Shown here in pieces: positions 42,718 to 50,796 of a stretch of 53,473 bases of DNA. Location: contig NZ_MJGO01000005.1 of the NCBI RefSeq assembly GCF_001864895.1, positions 1 to 53,473 on the forward strand, written 5' to 3'. Source of the stretch: Curtobacterium sp. MCBA15_009 (GTDB taxonomy: Bacteria; Actinomycetota; Actinomycetes; Actinomycetales; Microbacteriaceae). The first letter of the stretch is position 1, and every line of letters starts with the position of its first letter. The notes under the pieces are model-generated. The model had not been told where the DNA came from, ran no database searches, and saw only the letters and a program-made list of their open reading frames with translations. A program made the position numbers and the translations under genes.

Positions 42718-44978
42718 CGCACTGCCTCCTGTCCGTCGGTGACGCGGACGGTCCGCGTCGACCCGGGCGGATCGAGCACGTCGTCCGTCCAGCAGTCGAG
42801 GTCGAGCGGCCGTGCACCGAGCCGCAGACCAGCGTCCCACGTGCCGAGTGCATCGAGTCCGAGGGTGAACGCGGTCTCGACGGTCGTGCCCGGCGGCACG
42901 TCCACGGTCACCAGGGCGAGCAGCCGCCGACGCCGCGGCCGCACGCCCGGTTCGCGCCGCCGCCCCCACAGGGGCACCGAGACCCGACGGGGTGCGTCCG
43001 ATGCGTTGTGCACCGTCACCGGGACGGTCACCGTGCCCCCGGCCAGGAGGCGCACGGCCGTCACCGCGTCGGTCCCGTCCGCCAGTTCCACCTGGATGCC
43101 GGCTCCCGGTCCGGGTGCACCGGTGACGGTCGGCGGCGCGGAGACGTCCACGTAGCCGCGCGCCGTCTCGAGGCGTTCGTCGTGCGCGACGGGCAGCACG
43201 CCGTCCGCGCCGGGCCAGGTCGCGGGGAGCCGCCCCTCGGCCGGGGCGCCGAGCAGCACGTCGACGACGGCCCCGCCGCCGGCGGGTCCCGGGAACGGGA
43301 CGACCAGCACGCTGTCCGCCAGGGCGAGCACCTCGGTCAGGACCCTCGGCCGACCGTCGACGACGACCGCCACGACGGGCAGACCGCTCCCCCGCGCGGC
43401 GCGGAGGACGTCGAGCTGTGCCTCGGGCACCGCGACGGAGGCCAGGTCGACCCCCTCGCCGTTCGTCGTGTCCGGTGCCGGACCGCTGACCGCGCCGTTG
43501 TCCTCGAAGCCGTCGTCGTAGGTGCGGCGACTCGACCCGCCGAGGACCACGACCGCGACGTCGGCGTCGGCGAGCGCCGCGTCCACCGCGGCGATCCCGT
43601 CGGGGCCCGGCAGCGGGTGGCGGAGGCGACTGCCCCGGGCGGTGCGGATCCGGTCGGGGCCGAGCCGGGCCTCCAGGGCGGAGCGCACGGTGGACGCACC
43701 GGGGTCGACGGGCGGCCGCGGCGGCGCGTAGTCGCCGAGCAGCGCGTCGACGTCGTCGGCGTTCGGGCCGACGACGGCCACGACGGCGTCGGCGGCGATC
43801 GTCGGGAGCGGCCCGCCGAGGGCCACCACCGCCCGCCGGGCCGCACGCTCGGCGAGCAGCACCGTGGCGCGCTCCGGCGGTGTCCGGTGCTCGACCGGGG
43901 CCGGCGGCGCGCCGAGCAGCCCGACGCGCCGCTTCAGGGCGAGCACGCGGTCGGCCGCACGGTCGAGGTCCGCCAGGTCCACGAGCCCGCGGTCGAGTGC
44001 TTCGTCGAGGTGGGTGAAGGCGTCGTCCCAGAGGCTCAGGTCGACGCCGGCCCGGAGCGCGAGCGCCGCAGCCGAGGCCGGGTCGGGCGTGACGTCGCGC
44101 AGTCGGTCGACGGCGGTGCCGTCCGCCATCACGAGCCCGTCCCACCCCCAGGCGTCGCGGATCGTCGTGGTGAGCAGGTCGTGGTTGCCGCAGCAGGGCA
44201 CCCCGTCGACGTCGTTGTATGCCGCCATGAACCCGGCGACGTGCGCACGCGCCGCAGCGAGGGCGGGCGGCAGGTGCACCTCGGCGAACTCGCGTCGGCC
44301 GATCGGCGCGCCGGAGCCGTTGCGGCCACCGATGCCGGCACCCTGCCCGGCCAGGTGCTTCGCGACGACGGCGACGTGCCGCCCGTCGATCGGGCCGTCC
44401 CCGCCGCCCTGCATGCCGCGCACGGTCGCGGCGACCATGACCGCCGCGAGGGCGGCGTCCTCCGACCAGCACTCCTCGCTCCGCCCCCAGCGGGGGTCGC
44501 GCAGCACGTCGAGCCCGGAGACGAGCGCGACGTGGGTGCCGCGCGCGCGGACCTCCGCAGCGACCGCGGCTGCGAGGTCCTCGACGAGCTGCTCGTCCAT
44601 CGCGGCGCCGAGGGCGAGGTTCACCGGCACCGTCGTGCCGCCGAGGGCCTGCAGGCCGTGCGGGACCTCCTCCACGAAGAGGGTCGGGACGCCTCCGTCG
44701 GCGTGGGCGACGACGTGCTCCTGCACGGCCGCGTACGCCTCGGCCGACCGCTCGGGCGGGGTGCCGTTCCCCCAGTGCACGCCCGACCACGGGTCGGCGC
44801 GGAGCACGCCGTACACCGCGCCGATGCCGCCCCAGCGGTCGACCTCGGCACGCAGGACATCGGTGATGCGGGGGCGGCCGTCGACCCAGCGGACGGCCTC
44901 CCACCCCTTGAGCCGCTGGTTGACCTGCCCGATCCGGGCGCGCACGTCGAGGCTCGTCGCGGTCGGGTGCCCGGTCAT
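42705..44978 (-). CDS. GH3 family beta-glycosidase
   Basis: This 757-aa glycosidase has the two-domain GH3 core plus a C-terminal fibronectin-III-like domain. Landmarks: DPRWGRSEECWSED, KH at 207-208 (VAKHLAGQG), AAYNDVDGVPCCGNHDLL and the nucleophile Asp286 in GLVMADGTAV. TNGEGVDL in the second domain is a candidate acid/base site. No signal peptide, so it acts on imported sugars. Beta-glucosidase, beta-xylosidase and beta-N-acetylhexosaminidase activities cannot be separated by eye; the mannoside context suggests a beta-linked core sugar. It is coupled to the permease gene (ATGA). Confidence 0.87.
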   Translation of the reverse strand: MTGHPTATSLDVRARIGQVNQRLKGWEAVRWVDGRPRITDVLRAEVDRWGGIGAVYGVLRADPWSGVHWGNGTPPERSAEAYAAVQEHVVAHADGGVPTLFVEEVPHGLQALGGTTVPVNLALGAAMDEQLVEDLAAAVAAEVRARGTHVALVSGLDVLRDPRWGRSEECWSEDAALAAVMVAATVRGMQGGGDGPIDGRHVAVVAKHLAGQGAGIGGRNGSGAPIGRREFAEVHLPPALAAARAHVAGFMAAYNDVDGVPCCGNHDLLTTTIRDAWGWDGLVMADGTAVDRLRDVTPDPASAAALALRAGVDLSLWDDAFTHLDEALDRGLVDLADLDRAADRVLALKRRVGLLGAPPAPVEHRTPPERATVLLAERAARRAVVALGGPLPTIAADAVVAVVGPNADDVDALLGDYAPPRPPVDPGASTVRSALEARLGPDRIRTARGSRLRHPLPGPDGIAAVDAALADADVAVVVLGGSSRRTYDDGFEDNGAVSGPAPDTTNGEGVDLASVAVPEAQLDVLRAARGSGLPVVAVVVDGRPRVLTEVLALADSVLVVPFPGPAGGGAVVDVLLGAPAEGRLPATWPGADGVLPVAHDERLETARGYVDVSAPPTVTGAPGPGAGIQVELADGTDAVTAVRLLAGGTVTVPVTVHNASDAPRRVSVPLWGRRREPGVRPRRRRLLALVTVDVPPGTTVETAFTLGLDALGTWDAGLRLGARPLDLDCWTDDVLDPPGSTRTVRVTDGQEAVRWVS

Positions 44979-45829
44979 CCCTTGATCGCTCCGGACACCA
45001 GCGCGCGCTGCATCTGGCGCTGCAGGATCGAGTAGACGAGGTACACCGGCAGCAGGGTGAACAGGGTGCCGGCCATGAGCATCCCGTAGTCGGTGCCGGC
45101 GTCGACCTTCAACGTCGGGAGCGCCACCTGGATGGTCCGCTGCGCGGTGTCCGGGCCGATGAGCACCAGCGCGTACAGGTACTCGTTCCAGAACGACAGG
45201 AAGTTGAGCAGCAGCACGGTGGCGATGCCCGGGATGCAGATCGGCAGGTAGACCTGCCGCATGACCTGCCACGCCGAGGCGCCGTCCATCGACGCGGCCT
45301 CCTCGAGTTCGCGCGGGATCGTCCGCATGAACTGGGTCAGGATGACGACCGCGAGCGGCATGGCGGTCGCGGGCAGCAGCAGCACGAGGAAGGTCCGGGT
45401 GTGGAACAGGCCCATGCCGGCCGCGAGCAGGAACGTCGGGAACAGCGCCGCGAACGACGGGATGAGGAACCCGAGCGAGAACAGCGCCTCGACGACGCGA
45501 CCAGCGCGGCCGGTCGCCCGGGCCAGGGCGAACGACGCCGGCAGCGCGAGCACGAGCGTCAGCACGAGCGCCGCCACCGTGGTGATGACGGAGTTCGCGA
45601 TCGCCGGGCCGAGCGACGCCTGCCGGATCGCGTCGGTGAAGTTCGACAGGTCCCACGAGGCGGGCAGGGCGAGCGGGGACTCGAAGATGCCGTCGTTGTC
45701 CTTGAAGGACGAGACGACGAAGTAGTAGAACGGCAGGATCAGCAGGGCGGCGTAGATCCACGCCACGGTGCCGCTCGTGATGGAACCGATCCGGTCGCGC
45801 AGCCGGATGCCGGCGGTGGGCTTCGCCAT
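44975..45829 (-). CDS. Carbohydrate ABC transporter permease (MalG-like)
   Basis: This 284-aa, six-helix permease has the EAA loop that contacts the ATPase (EEAASMDGASAWQVMR, about residues 190-205) and LLLNFLSFWNEYLYALVL, typical of CUT1 sugar importers. GGGAG lies 7 nt before the ATG. With the MalF-like permease and the lipoprotein it forms an importer that lacks its own ATPase gene, as is usual where one MsiK-type ATPase serves many CUT1 systems. Confidence 0.92.
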   Translation of the reverse strand: MAKPTAGIRLRDRIGSITSGTVAWIYAALLILPFYYFVVSSFKDNDGIFESPLALPASWDLSNFTDAIRQASLGPAIANSVITTVAALVLTLVLALPASFALARATGRAGRVVEALFSLGFLIPSFAALFPTFLLAAGMGLFHTRTFLVLLLPATAMPLAVVILTQFMRTIPRELEEAASMDGASAWQVMRQVYLPICIPGIATVLLLNFLSFWNEYLYALVLIGPDTAQRTIQVALPTLKVDAGTDYGMLMAGTLFTLLPVYLVYSILQRQMQRALVSGAIKG

Positions 45830-45844
45830 GGTGGTCTCCCGGGG

Positions 45845-45868
45845 TCAGTGGCTCAGTGGCTCAGTGGG
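45845..45868. repeat. 8-bp tandem repeat at the end of the MalF-like gene
   Basis: TCAGTGGC occurs at 45845 and 45853, followed by TCAGTGGG at 45861; the last unit carries the stop codon of the MalF-like gene on the minus strand. Slippage here would lengthen or shorten the intergenic spacer between the two permease genes. Confidence 0.7.
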
Positions 45869-46799
45869 TCTTGCGGAGGACCCGGCGGATGACGAACATC
45901 CCGACGAGCCCGAGGACGAACAGGACGACGCCGACCGCCTGGCTGTAGCCGAGGTCGGTGTCGACGAAGGCCTTCTGGTACACGAGGTACGACAGCGTCG
46001 TGGTGGCGGTGCCCGGTCCGCCCTGGGTCAGGAGCAGCACGTTCTGCGCCGAGCTGAACAGCATCGCCAGGAACTGGAGCATCGCGACGACGCCGATGAA
46101 GTCGCGGGCGATCGGCCAGTACACGCCCCAGGCGAGCCGCCACGAGCCGGCGCCGTCCATCCGGGCGGCCTGCACGACCTCGGCGTCGACGCCGTCGAGG
46201 CGGCTCGCGATGAGCACCGCCGAGTAGCCGATGCCGGCCCAGAGGTCGACCACGATGAGCGCGCCGAGGGCCGTGGCGGGATCGGCGAGCCAGGCCTTGC
46301 CCCCGATCCCGACGGTCGCCAGCACGCCGTTCACCAGGCCGTCGGGGTTCAGCATCGCGTAGAACATCATCGCGGTGGCGGGCGCGGAGATGAGCGCCGG
46401 GATGAATAGCAGGTAGCGGAGCACCTTGTGCCCGCGCGGCTTCTGCACGACGTGGAACGCGAGCAGGAACGCCAGCACGATCATGATCGGCAAGCCGACG
46501 ACGATCTGCACGGTGCTGTTCCGGACCGCCGCCCAGAAGGTCTCGTCCGAGAACAGGACCCGGAAGTTGTCGAGCCCCGCGAAGGTGGGCGAGACGAGCA
46601 TGCCCGGCCAGCTGAGGAACGCGATGATGATCATCGCGAGCACCGGCCCGATCATGAACAGGCCGTACCAGACCAGCGCGGGGACCGCGAAGGTCGGGAA
46701 GGCGCCGCGAGCGGTCCCGACGGCACGGTTGCCCCGGCGGCCGGGGCCGGACGGCGTCGACGCCGACCGGACGGGTGGTTCCTCGACGAGCACTGCCAT
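45861..46799 (-). CDS. Carbohydrate ABC transporter permease (MalF-like)
   Basis: This 312-aa, six-helix permease has an Arg/Gly-rich cytoplasmic N terminus, the CUT1 feature FAGLDNFRVLFSDETFW after helix 1, and an EAA-type loop (VVQAARMDGAGSWRLAWGV). AAGGAG lies 6 nt before the ATG. It pairs with the MalG-like permease to form the translocation pore. Confidence 0.92.
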   Translation of the reverse strand: MAVLVEEPPVRSASTPSGPGRRGNRAVGTARGAFPTFAVPALVWYGLFMIGPVLAMIIIAFLSWPGMLVSPTFAGLDNFRVLFSDETFWAAVRNSTVQIVVGLPIMIVLAFLLAFHVVQKPRGHKVLRYLLFIPALISAPATAMMFYAMLNPDGLVNGVLATVGIGGKAWLADPATALGALIVVDLWAGIGYSAVLIASRLDGVDAEVVQAARMDGAGSWRLAWGVYWPIARDFIGVVAMLQFLAMLFSSAQNVLLLTQGGPGTATTTLSYLVYQKAFVDTDLGYSQAVGVVLFVLGLVGMFVIRRVLRKTH

Positions 46800-46827
46800 G
46801 GGGAGCTCCTTCTCGCGGATCGGGTGG

Positions 46828-48117
46828 TCAGGCGGCCGTGTAGGCGCGCTCGAAGAGGTCGATGATGCGGTCGGCCGAGGTGCCGGAGCCGTACGCCAGG
46901 CTCGTCGCGCGGATCATCGGTTCGTAGGCCGAGTCGGGCACGAGCAGGTCGGGCAGCATCACCGGGGTGACCTGGTCGTCGGTGAGCTTCGACGCCTGGG
47001 CGACGAGCGGGAAGTCACGGCTGACGGTGTCCGTGATCCGGCTCATGTCGCGGCCGGAGTTCAGGACGAACTCGCTCGTGACGGCCGACGAGTACAGGTA
47101 CTGCACGAACGGCTTGATGAGGTCGAGCTTCGCCCGGCCGTTCTCGCTGATCCAGATGCCGTGGCCGTTGTAGCTCTTGATGACGCTCGGGTGCGCGATG
47201 GCGGCGTCCTTCGACGGCACCGGCCAGCCGCCGACCGTGACCTCCTTCGCGCGTTCCTTCGACACCAGCGCGAGGGCGGAGGACATCGCGGGGACGATGG
47301 CGGCCTTGCGCGTGGTGAACTGCGTCAGTTCGGAGTCCGAGGTGAACCCCTGCACCGAGTCCACGAAGACCCCGGCGTCGCGGAGTTCGACGAAGTGCTC
47401 GACGCCGCGGACCGCCCCGGGGCTCTCCGAGATCTTGCCGGTGGAGAACACCGTCGCGGCTTCGTCCTGGGTGACGAAGCCCTGGATGACCTGCATGAGG
47501 AGCTTCTGCCCGCTCCAGTCCGACCCGCCGACGGTGACCGGGCCGATGCCGGCGGCCCGCAGGCGGTCGGCCGCGGCGATGAGCTGGTCCGAGGTCGTCG
47601 GGATCTCGCTGACGCCGGCCTCCTCGAGCAGCGCCGTGTTGAACGACACCGGCCAGTTCGTCCGGGTGAACGGGAACGCCCGGAGCCGCCCCTGGTCGTC
47701 GGTCCACTCCTCGAGCGCCTCCGGGATGATCTTGTCGCGCAGGTCCCACTCGTCGAGGTAGCGGGAGACGTCGATCGTGGCGTCCTCGCCCGTCCAGGAC
47801 AGCGTGCGCCCGACCATGTTCACGATCGCGACGTCGGCTTCCTTGCCGGCCAGGGAACTCGTCTCGAAGACGATCGGCAGGTCGGACCCGTTCGAGAGCA
47901 GGGCGACCCGGCGGTCCGTACGGCGGCGGTAGGCGGCGACGACGTCCGTGAACGTCTGCGCGCCGGCGACCGCGCCGCTGAGCTGGGTGTGCACGCTGAG
48001 CGTCCCCGGGCCGCTCGACGCCGGCGTGAGGGCGCTGCACCCCGCCAGGATCGGCGCGAGGATGCCGGCGCCGAACCCGGCTCCGAGGAGGGTGCGTCTG
48101 CTGATGCCGTCCGTCAC
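46828..48117 (-). CDS. Sugar ABC transporter substrate-binding lipoprotein
   Basis: This 429-aa extracellular receptor has a twin-arginine-type signal (ISRRTLLGAGF, Arg7-Arg8) ending in the lipobox LAGC with Cys27, so it is probably exported folded by Tat and lipid-anchored. The mature part is a type 2 periplasmic-binding fold (WPVSFNTALLEEAGV, FTSGKI-like and WPVPSKDA segments). AGGGAGG precedes the GTG start. It is the first gene of the importer/GH3/GH125 operon, transcribed from the operator-controlled divergent promoter. The ligand is probably a mannose-containing oligosaccharide, judged from the downstream enzymes. Confidence 0.9.
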   Translation of the reverse strand: MTDGISRRTLLGAGFGAGILAPILAGCSALTPASSGPGTLSVHTQLSGAVAGAQTFTDVVAAYRRRTDRRVALLSNGSDLPIVFETSSLAGKEADVAIVNMVGRTLSWTGEDATIDVSRYLDEWDLRDKIIPEALEEWTDDQGRLRAFPFTRTNWPVSFNTALLEEAGVSEIPTTSDQLIAAADRLRAAGIGPVTVGGSDWSGQKLLMQVIQGFVTQDEAATVFSTGKISESPGAVRGVEHFVELRDAGVFVDSVQGFTSDSELTQFTTRKAAIVPAMSSALALVSKERAKEVTVGGWPVPSKDAAIAHPSVIKSYNGHGIWISENGRAKLDLIKPFVQYLYSSAVTSEFVLNSGRDMSRITDTVSRDFPLVAQASKLTDDQVTPVMLPDLLVPDSAYEPMIRATSLAYGSGTSADRIIDLFERAYTAA

Positions 48118-48163
48118 GGTGCCTCCCTGGCAGTGGATGGTGGAGCGGTCCCGATGCGATTCG

Positions 48164-48232
48164 GTACAGCGGTGTACTTCAGGTGACGAGCAACGTATAC
48201 CGCTTTACACGAGGTGGTCAAGCCTCTACGCT
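48164..48232. promoter_or_regulatory. LacI-type twin operators and divergent promoters
   Basis: GTACAGCGGTGTAC (48164-48177) and, on the other strand, GTAAAGCGGTATAC (48195-48208) agree at 12 of 14 positions, with centres 31 bp (three turns) apart. Plus promoter: TTTACA (48204-48209), 17 bp, TACGCT (48227-48232), 7 nt before the regulator ATG. Minus promoter: TTGACC (48216-48221), 16 bp, TATACG (48194-48199). One operator covers the minus -10 and the plus -35, so binding should block both. Confidence 0.75.
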
Positions 48233-48239
48233 CGACCGC

Positions 48240-49280
48240 ATGAGCGACACCACCGCCGGCGCCGTCGACCGACGCCGCGTGACCATCGCGCAGGTCGCCA
48301 AGCGCGCCGGCGTCTCGACGTCGGCGGTCTCACACGTGTTCAACGGACGACCGAACGTGTCGGCCGCCACCGCCGCACGCATCCGGAAGGCCGCCGACGA
48401 CCTCAACTGGCGGCCGAACCTGGCGAGCCGCAAGCTCTCCGGCAACGCCGGGCACAGCCTCGGGCTCGTGCTCGCCCGCTCCCGCGACACCTTCCAGCGC
48501 GACCCCTTCACGATGCGCCTCATCGCCGGGCTGACCGAACCGCTCGCCGCGATCGGCTGGTCGCTGTCGGTGACCCTCGTGCAGGCCGACGACGAAGCCG
48601 CCGTGTACCGCCAGTGGTGGACCGAGCAGCGGGTCGACGGGTTCCTGCTCGTCGACGTCCGCACCGACGACCCCCGCATCTCCCTGCTGCAGCACCTCGC
48701 CGCACCGGCCGTGATGCTCGGTGCCCCCATCCCCGGCAGCACCGTGCCCGCGGTGACCGTCAGCGACGCCGACGCGACCGAGTCGCTGCTCGACCACCTC
48801 GGCACGCTGGGCCACCGGCGGATCGCCCGCGTGGGCGACGGACCGGCGCTCGCCCACACGGGCGCGCGTGACGCCCGGTTCACCCGGGCCGCGCGGCGCC
48901 GGGGCGTCGAGGCCCTCGTGCTCGACTGGCGCGCCGGCGCCGAGGACCCCGTCGCCGACCTGCTCGCCCGGCTCGACGGGGCGACCGCCATCGTCCTCGA
49001 CGGCGAGGCGATCGCCGCCGAGGTGGTCGCCCACGCCCCCGAGCTCGGCGTCCGCGTCCCCGACGACCTGTCCGTCGTCGCGTGGGAGGACTCGTGGGTC
49101 TCCACGATCGTCCGCCCCGCGCTCACGGCGCTCGACGCCCCGGTCGAGGACTCGGCCCGCACCGCCGTCGCGCTCGTCGAACGACTCGTGCGCGGCGACG
49201 AGGTCGCCGACGCCGAGGTCGGCGGTCGCGCCCTGCACGTCCGTGGGTCGACCGGACCGGCGCCCACCCCAGCTCCCTGA
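48240..49280 (+). CDS. LacI family transcriptional regulator
   Basis: This 346-aa repressor has the LacI helix-turn-helix and hinge (VTIAQVAKRAGVSTSAVSHV, then NGRPNVSAATAARIRKAA, about residues 14-55) and a periplasmic-binding-like sensor domain ending in DDLSVVAWEDSW. The ATG at 48240 is preferred over upstream codons because the -10 ends 7 nt before it. It probably controls the divergent importer operon and itself through the twin sites, with a mannoside as inducer, and is read on into the GH5 gene 13 nt downstream. Confidence 0.9.
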   Translation: MSDTTAGAVDRRRVTIAQVAKRAGVSTSAVSHVFNGRPNVSAATAARIRKAADDLNWRPNLASRKLSGNAGHSLGLVLARSRDTFQRDPFTMRLIAGLTEPLAAIGWSLSVTLVQADDEAAVYRQWWTEQRVDGFLLVDVRTDDPRISLLQHLAAPAVMLGAPIPGSTVPAVTVSDADATESLLDHLGTLGHRRIARVGDGPALAHTGARDARFTRAARRRGVEALVLDWRAGAEDPVADLLARLDGATAIVLDGEAIAAEVVAHAPELGVRVPDDLSVVAWEDSWVSTIVRPALTALDAPVEDSARTAVALVERLVRGDEVADAEVGGRALHVRGSTGPAPTPAP

Positions 49281-49293
49281 CCGAAGGAGACCG

Positions 49294-50538
49294 ATGACCA
49301 CCGCCACCCGCTTCGGCGTCAACTACGTACCGTCCACCGACTGGATGTTCCAGTGGCAGTCCGTCGACGAGACCGTCGTCCGTCGCGACCTCGAGGCGAT
49401 CGCGGCGCTCGGGCTCGACCACGTCCGGCTCTTCCCGCTCTGGCCCACCCTGCAGCCGAACCGCACGCTGATCCGCCGCCGGGCGCTCGACGACGTGGCA
49501 CTCGTGGTCGACCTCGCCGCCGAGTTCGGGCTGGACGCCAGTGTCGACGTCGTGCAGGGGCACATGTCCGGCTTCGACTTCGTGCCCGCCTGGCTCGTGA
49601 ACTGGCACGACGGCAACATGTTCACCGACCAGCCGGCGATCGACGCGCAGGCCGCCCTCGTCGCCGCCGTGTACGACGCCGTCCGCGACCGCCCGAACTT
49701 CACCGGCCTGACCCTGGGCAACGAGCTGAACCAGTTCCAGCCGCCGAACCCCGCTGCGATGCCCGCGGACACCGACCAGGTGACGCACTGGCTGACGTCG
49801 CTGCTCGGGGCGCCCCACGACAAGGACCCGCGGCACGTCGTCACCCACTCCGAGAACGACCACCTCTGGTACCGCGACGGCCACCCGTTCGTCCCCGCGC
49901 ACGCCAGCCGCCTCGGCGACGTCACGACGGTGCACTCGTGGATCTTCAACGGGGTCGCCGATCGCTACGGGGCGCTGTCCGACGAGTCCGTCCGCCACGC
50001 CGAGTGGATGATCGAGCTCGCCCGCGCCTTCGCCACCGACCCCGACCGGGCGGTCTGGCTGCAGGAGGTGGGCGCCCCGGACCGGCACCTCGCCGAGTCC
50101 GAGATGCCGGAGTTCCTCGAGCGCACGGTGGCGGCCGCCCTGACGACCGAGCGGTTGCACGCGGTGACGTGGTGGTGCTCGCACGACGTCTCCCGCGACC
50201 TCGGGGACTTCAAGGACCTCGAGTACTCGCTCGGCCTGCTCGACGTCGACAACCGGGTGAAGCCGCTCGGTCGCCGCTACGCCGAGGTCGTCGCCGACGC
50301 ACGCCGCGCCGCACCCGCGCCGACGCCGCGCACGAGCGCCGTGGTGGTCGACGTCGACCACGCCGACCTGCCCCTGCGCCGCTCCGACCTGGCCCCGGGC
50401 GGCGCCGTGTTCGAGCAGTGGCACCGCCTCCGTGCCGCCGGTCAGGCGGTCACGGTCGTGACGAGCCGGACCGCAGCCGACCCCACCGAGCTGGCGGCAC
50501 GGGGCGTGACCCGGGTCGTGGAACCCGCGGCGGTCTGA
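49294..50538 (+). CDS. GH5 family glycosidase, subfamily 18-like beta-mannosidase
   Basis: This 414-aa TIM-barrel enzyme matches, as far as I can recall, the GH5_18 beta-mannosidases that cut the Man-beta-1,4-GlcNAc core of N-glycans in bifidobacteria. Shared features: RFGVNYVPSTDW, LDHVRLFPLWPTLQPNRT, VVQGHMSGFDFVPAWL. The acid/base is Glu144 (LGNELNQ) and the nucleophile Glu258 (WLQEVGAP). A C-terminal domain of about 65 residues follows the barrel. GAAGGAG lies before the ATG. No signal peptide. It is cotranscribed with the LacI gene and works with GH125 and GH3 on imported oligosaccharides. Confidence 0.82.
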   Translation: MTTATRFGVNYVPSTDWMFQWQSVDETVVRRDLEAIAALGLDHVRLFPLWPTLQPNRTLIRRRALDDVALVVDLAAEFGLDASVDVVQGHMSGFDFVPAWLVNWHDGNMFTDQPAIDAQAALVAAVYDAVRDRPNFTGLTLGNELNQFQPPNPAAMPADTDQVTHWLTSLLGAPHDKDPRHVVTHSENDHLWYRDGHPFVPAHASRLGDVTTVHSWIFNGVADRYGALSDESVRHAEWMIELARAFATDPDRAVWLQEVGAPDRHLAESEMPEFLERTVAAALTTERLHAVTWWCSHDVSRDLGDFKDLEYSLGLLDVDNRVKPLGRRYAEVVADARRAAPAPTPRTSAVVVDVDHADLPLRRSDLAPGGAVFEQWHRLRAAGQAVTVVTSRTAADPTELAARGVTRVVEPAAV

Positions 50539-50547
50539 CGGGGCCGA

Positions 50548-50562
50548 GCCGGGCCTCCCGGC
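50548..50562 (+). terminator. Short stem-loop after the GH5 gene
   Basis: GCCGGG (50548-50553), CCT, CCCGGC (50557-50562): a 6-bp GC stem with a 3-nt loop, 9 bp after the stop codon. It is short but well placed. Confidence 0.45.
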
Positions 50563-50739
50563 CGTCCGTCCACGCCGCGCGCCGACGTCCGGAGCCGGCG
50601 CACCGGCGGAGCGGACCAGGCGTACGGTGATGCCGATCGGGTGCCCCCGGCGCGTCCCTCGGTGCCACCCGTGCAGATCCCTGCCGATCCGTTCAGGAAG
50701 CCGAACCCACGGGCGCGAGCACGTTGCGGCTGCTGTAAC

Positions 50740-50756
50740 TTTGCACGCAGCGCAAA
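50740..50756. promoter_or_regulatory. Candidate operator for the DHA2 exporter gene
   Basis: TTTGC-ACGCAGC-GCAAA is a 17-bp inverted repeat in a local AT-rich patch, 40 bp before the exporter ATG. Similar TTTGCAC/GTGCAAA sites are typical of TetR-type control of drug exporters, but no regulator gene adjoins it inside the window. The remainder of 50563-50796 shows no gene. Confidence 0.5.
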
Positions 50757-50796
50757 ATTCGTGTGCGCCAGCGCACCGGACCGGGAGACCCTGCTC

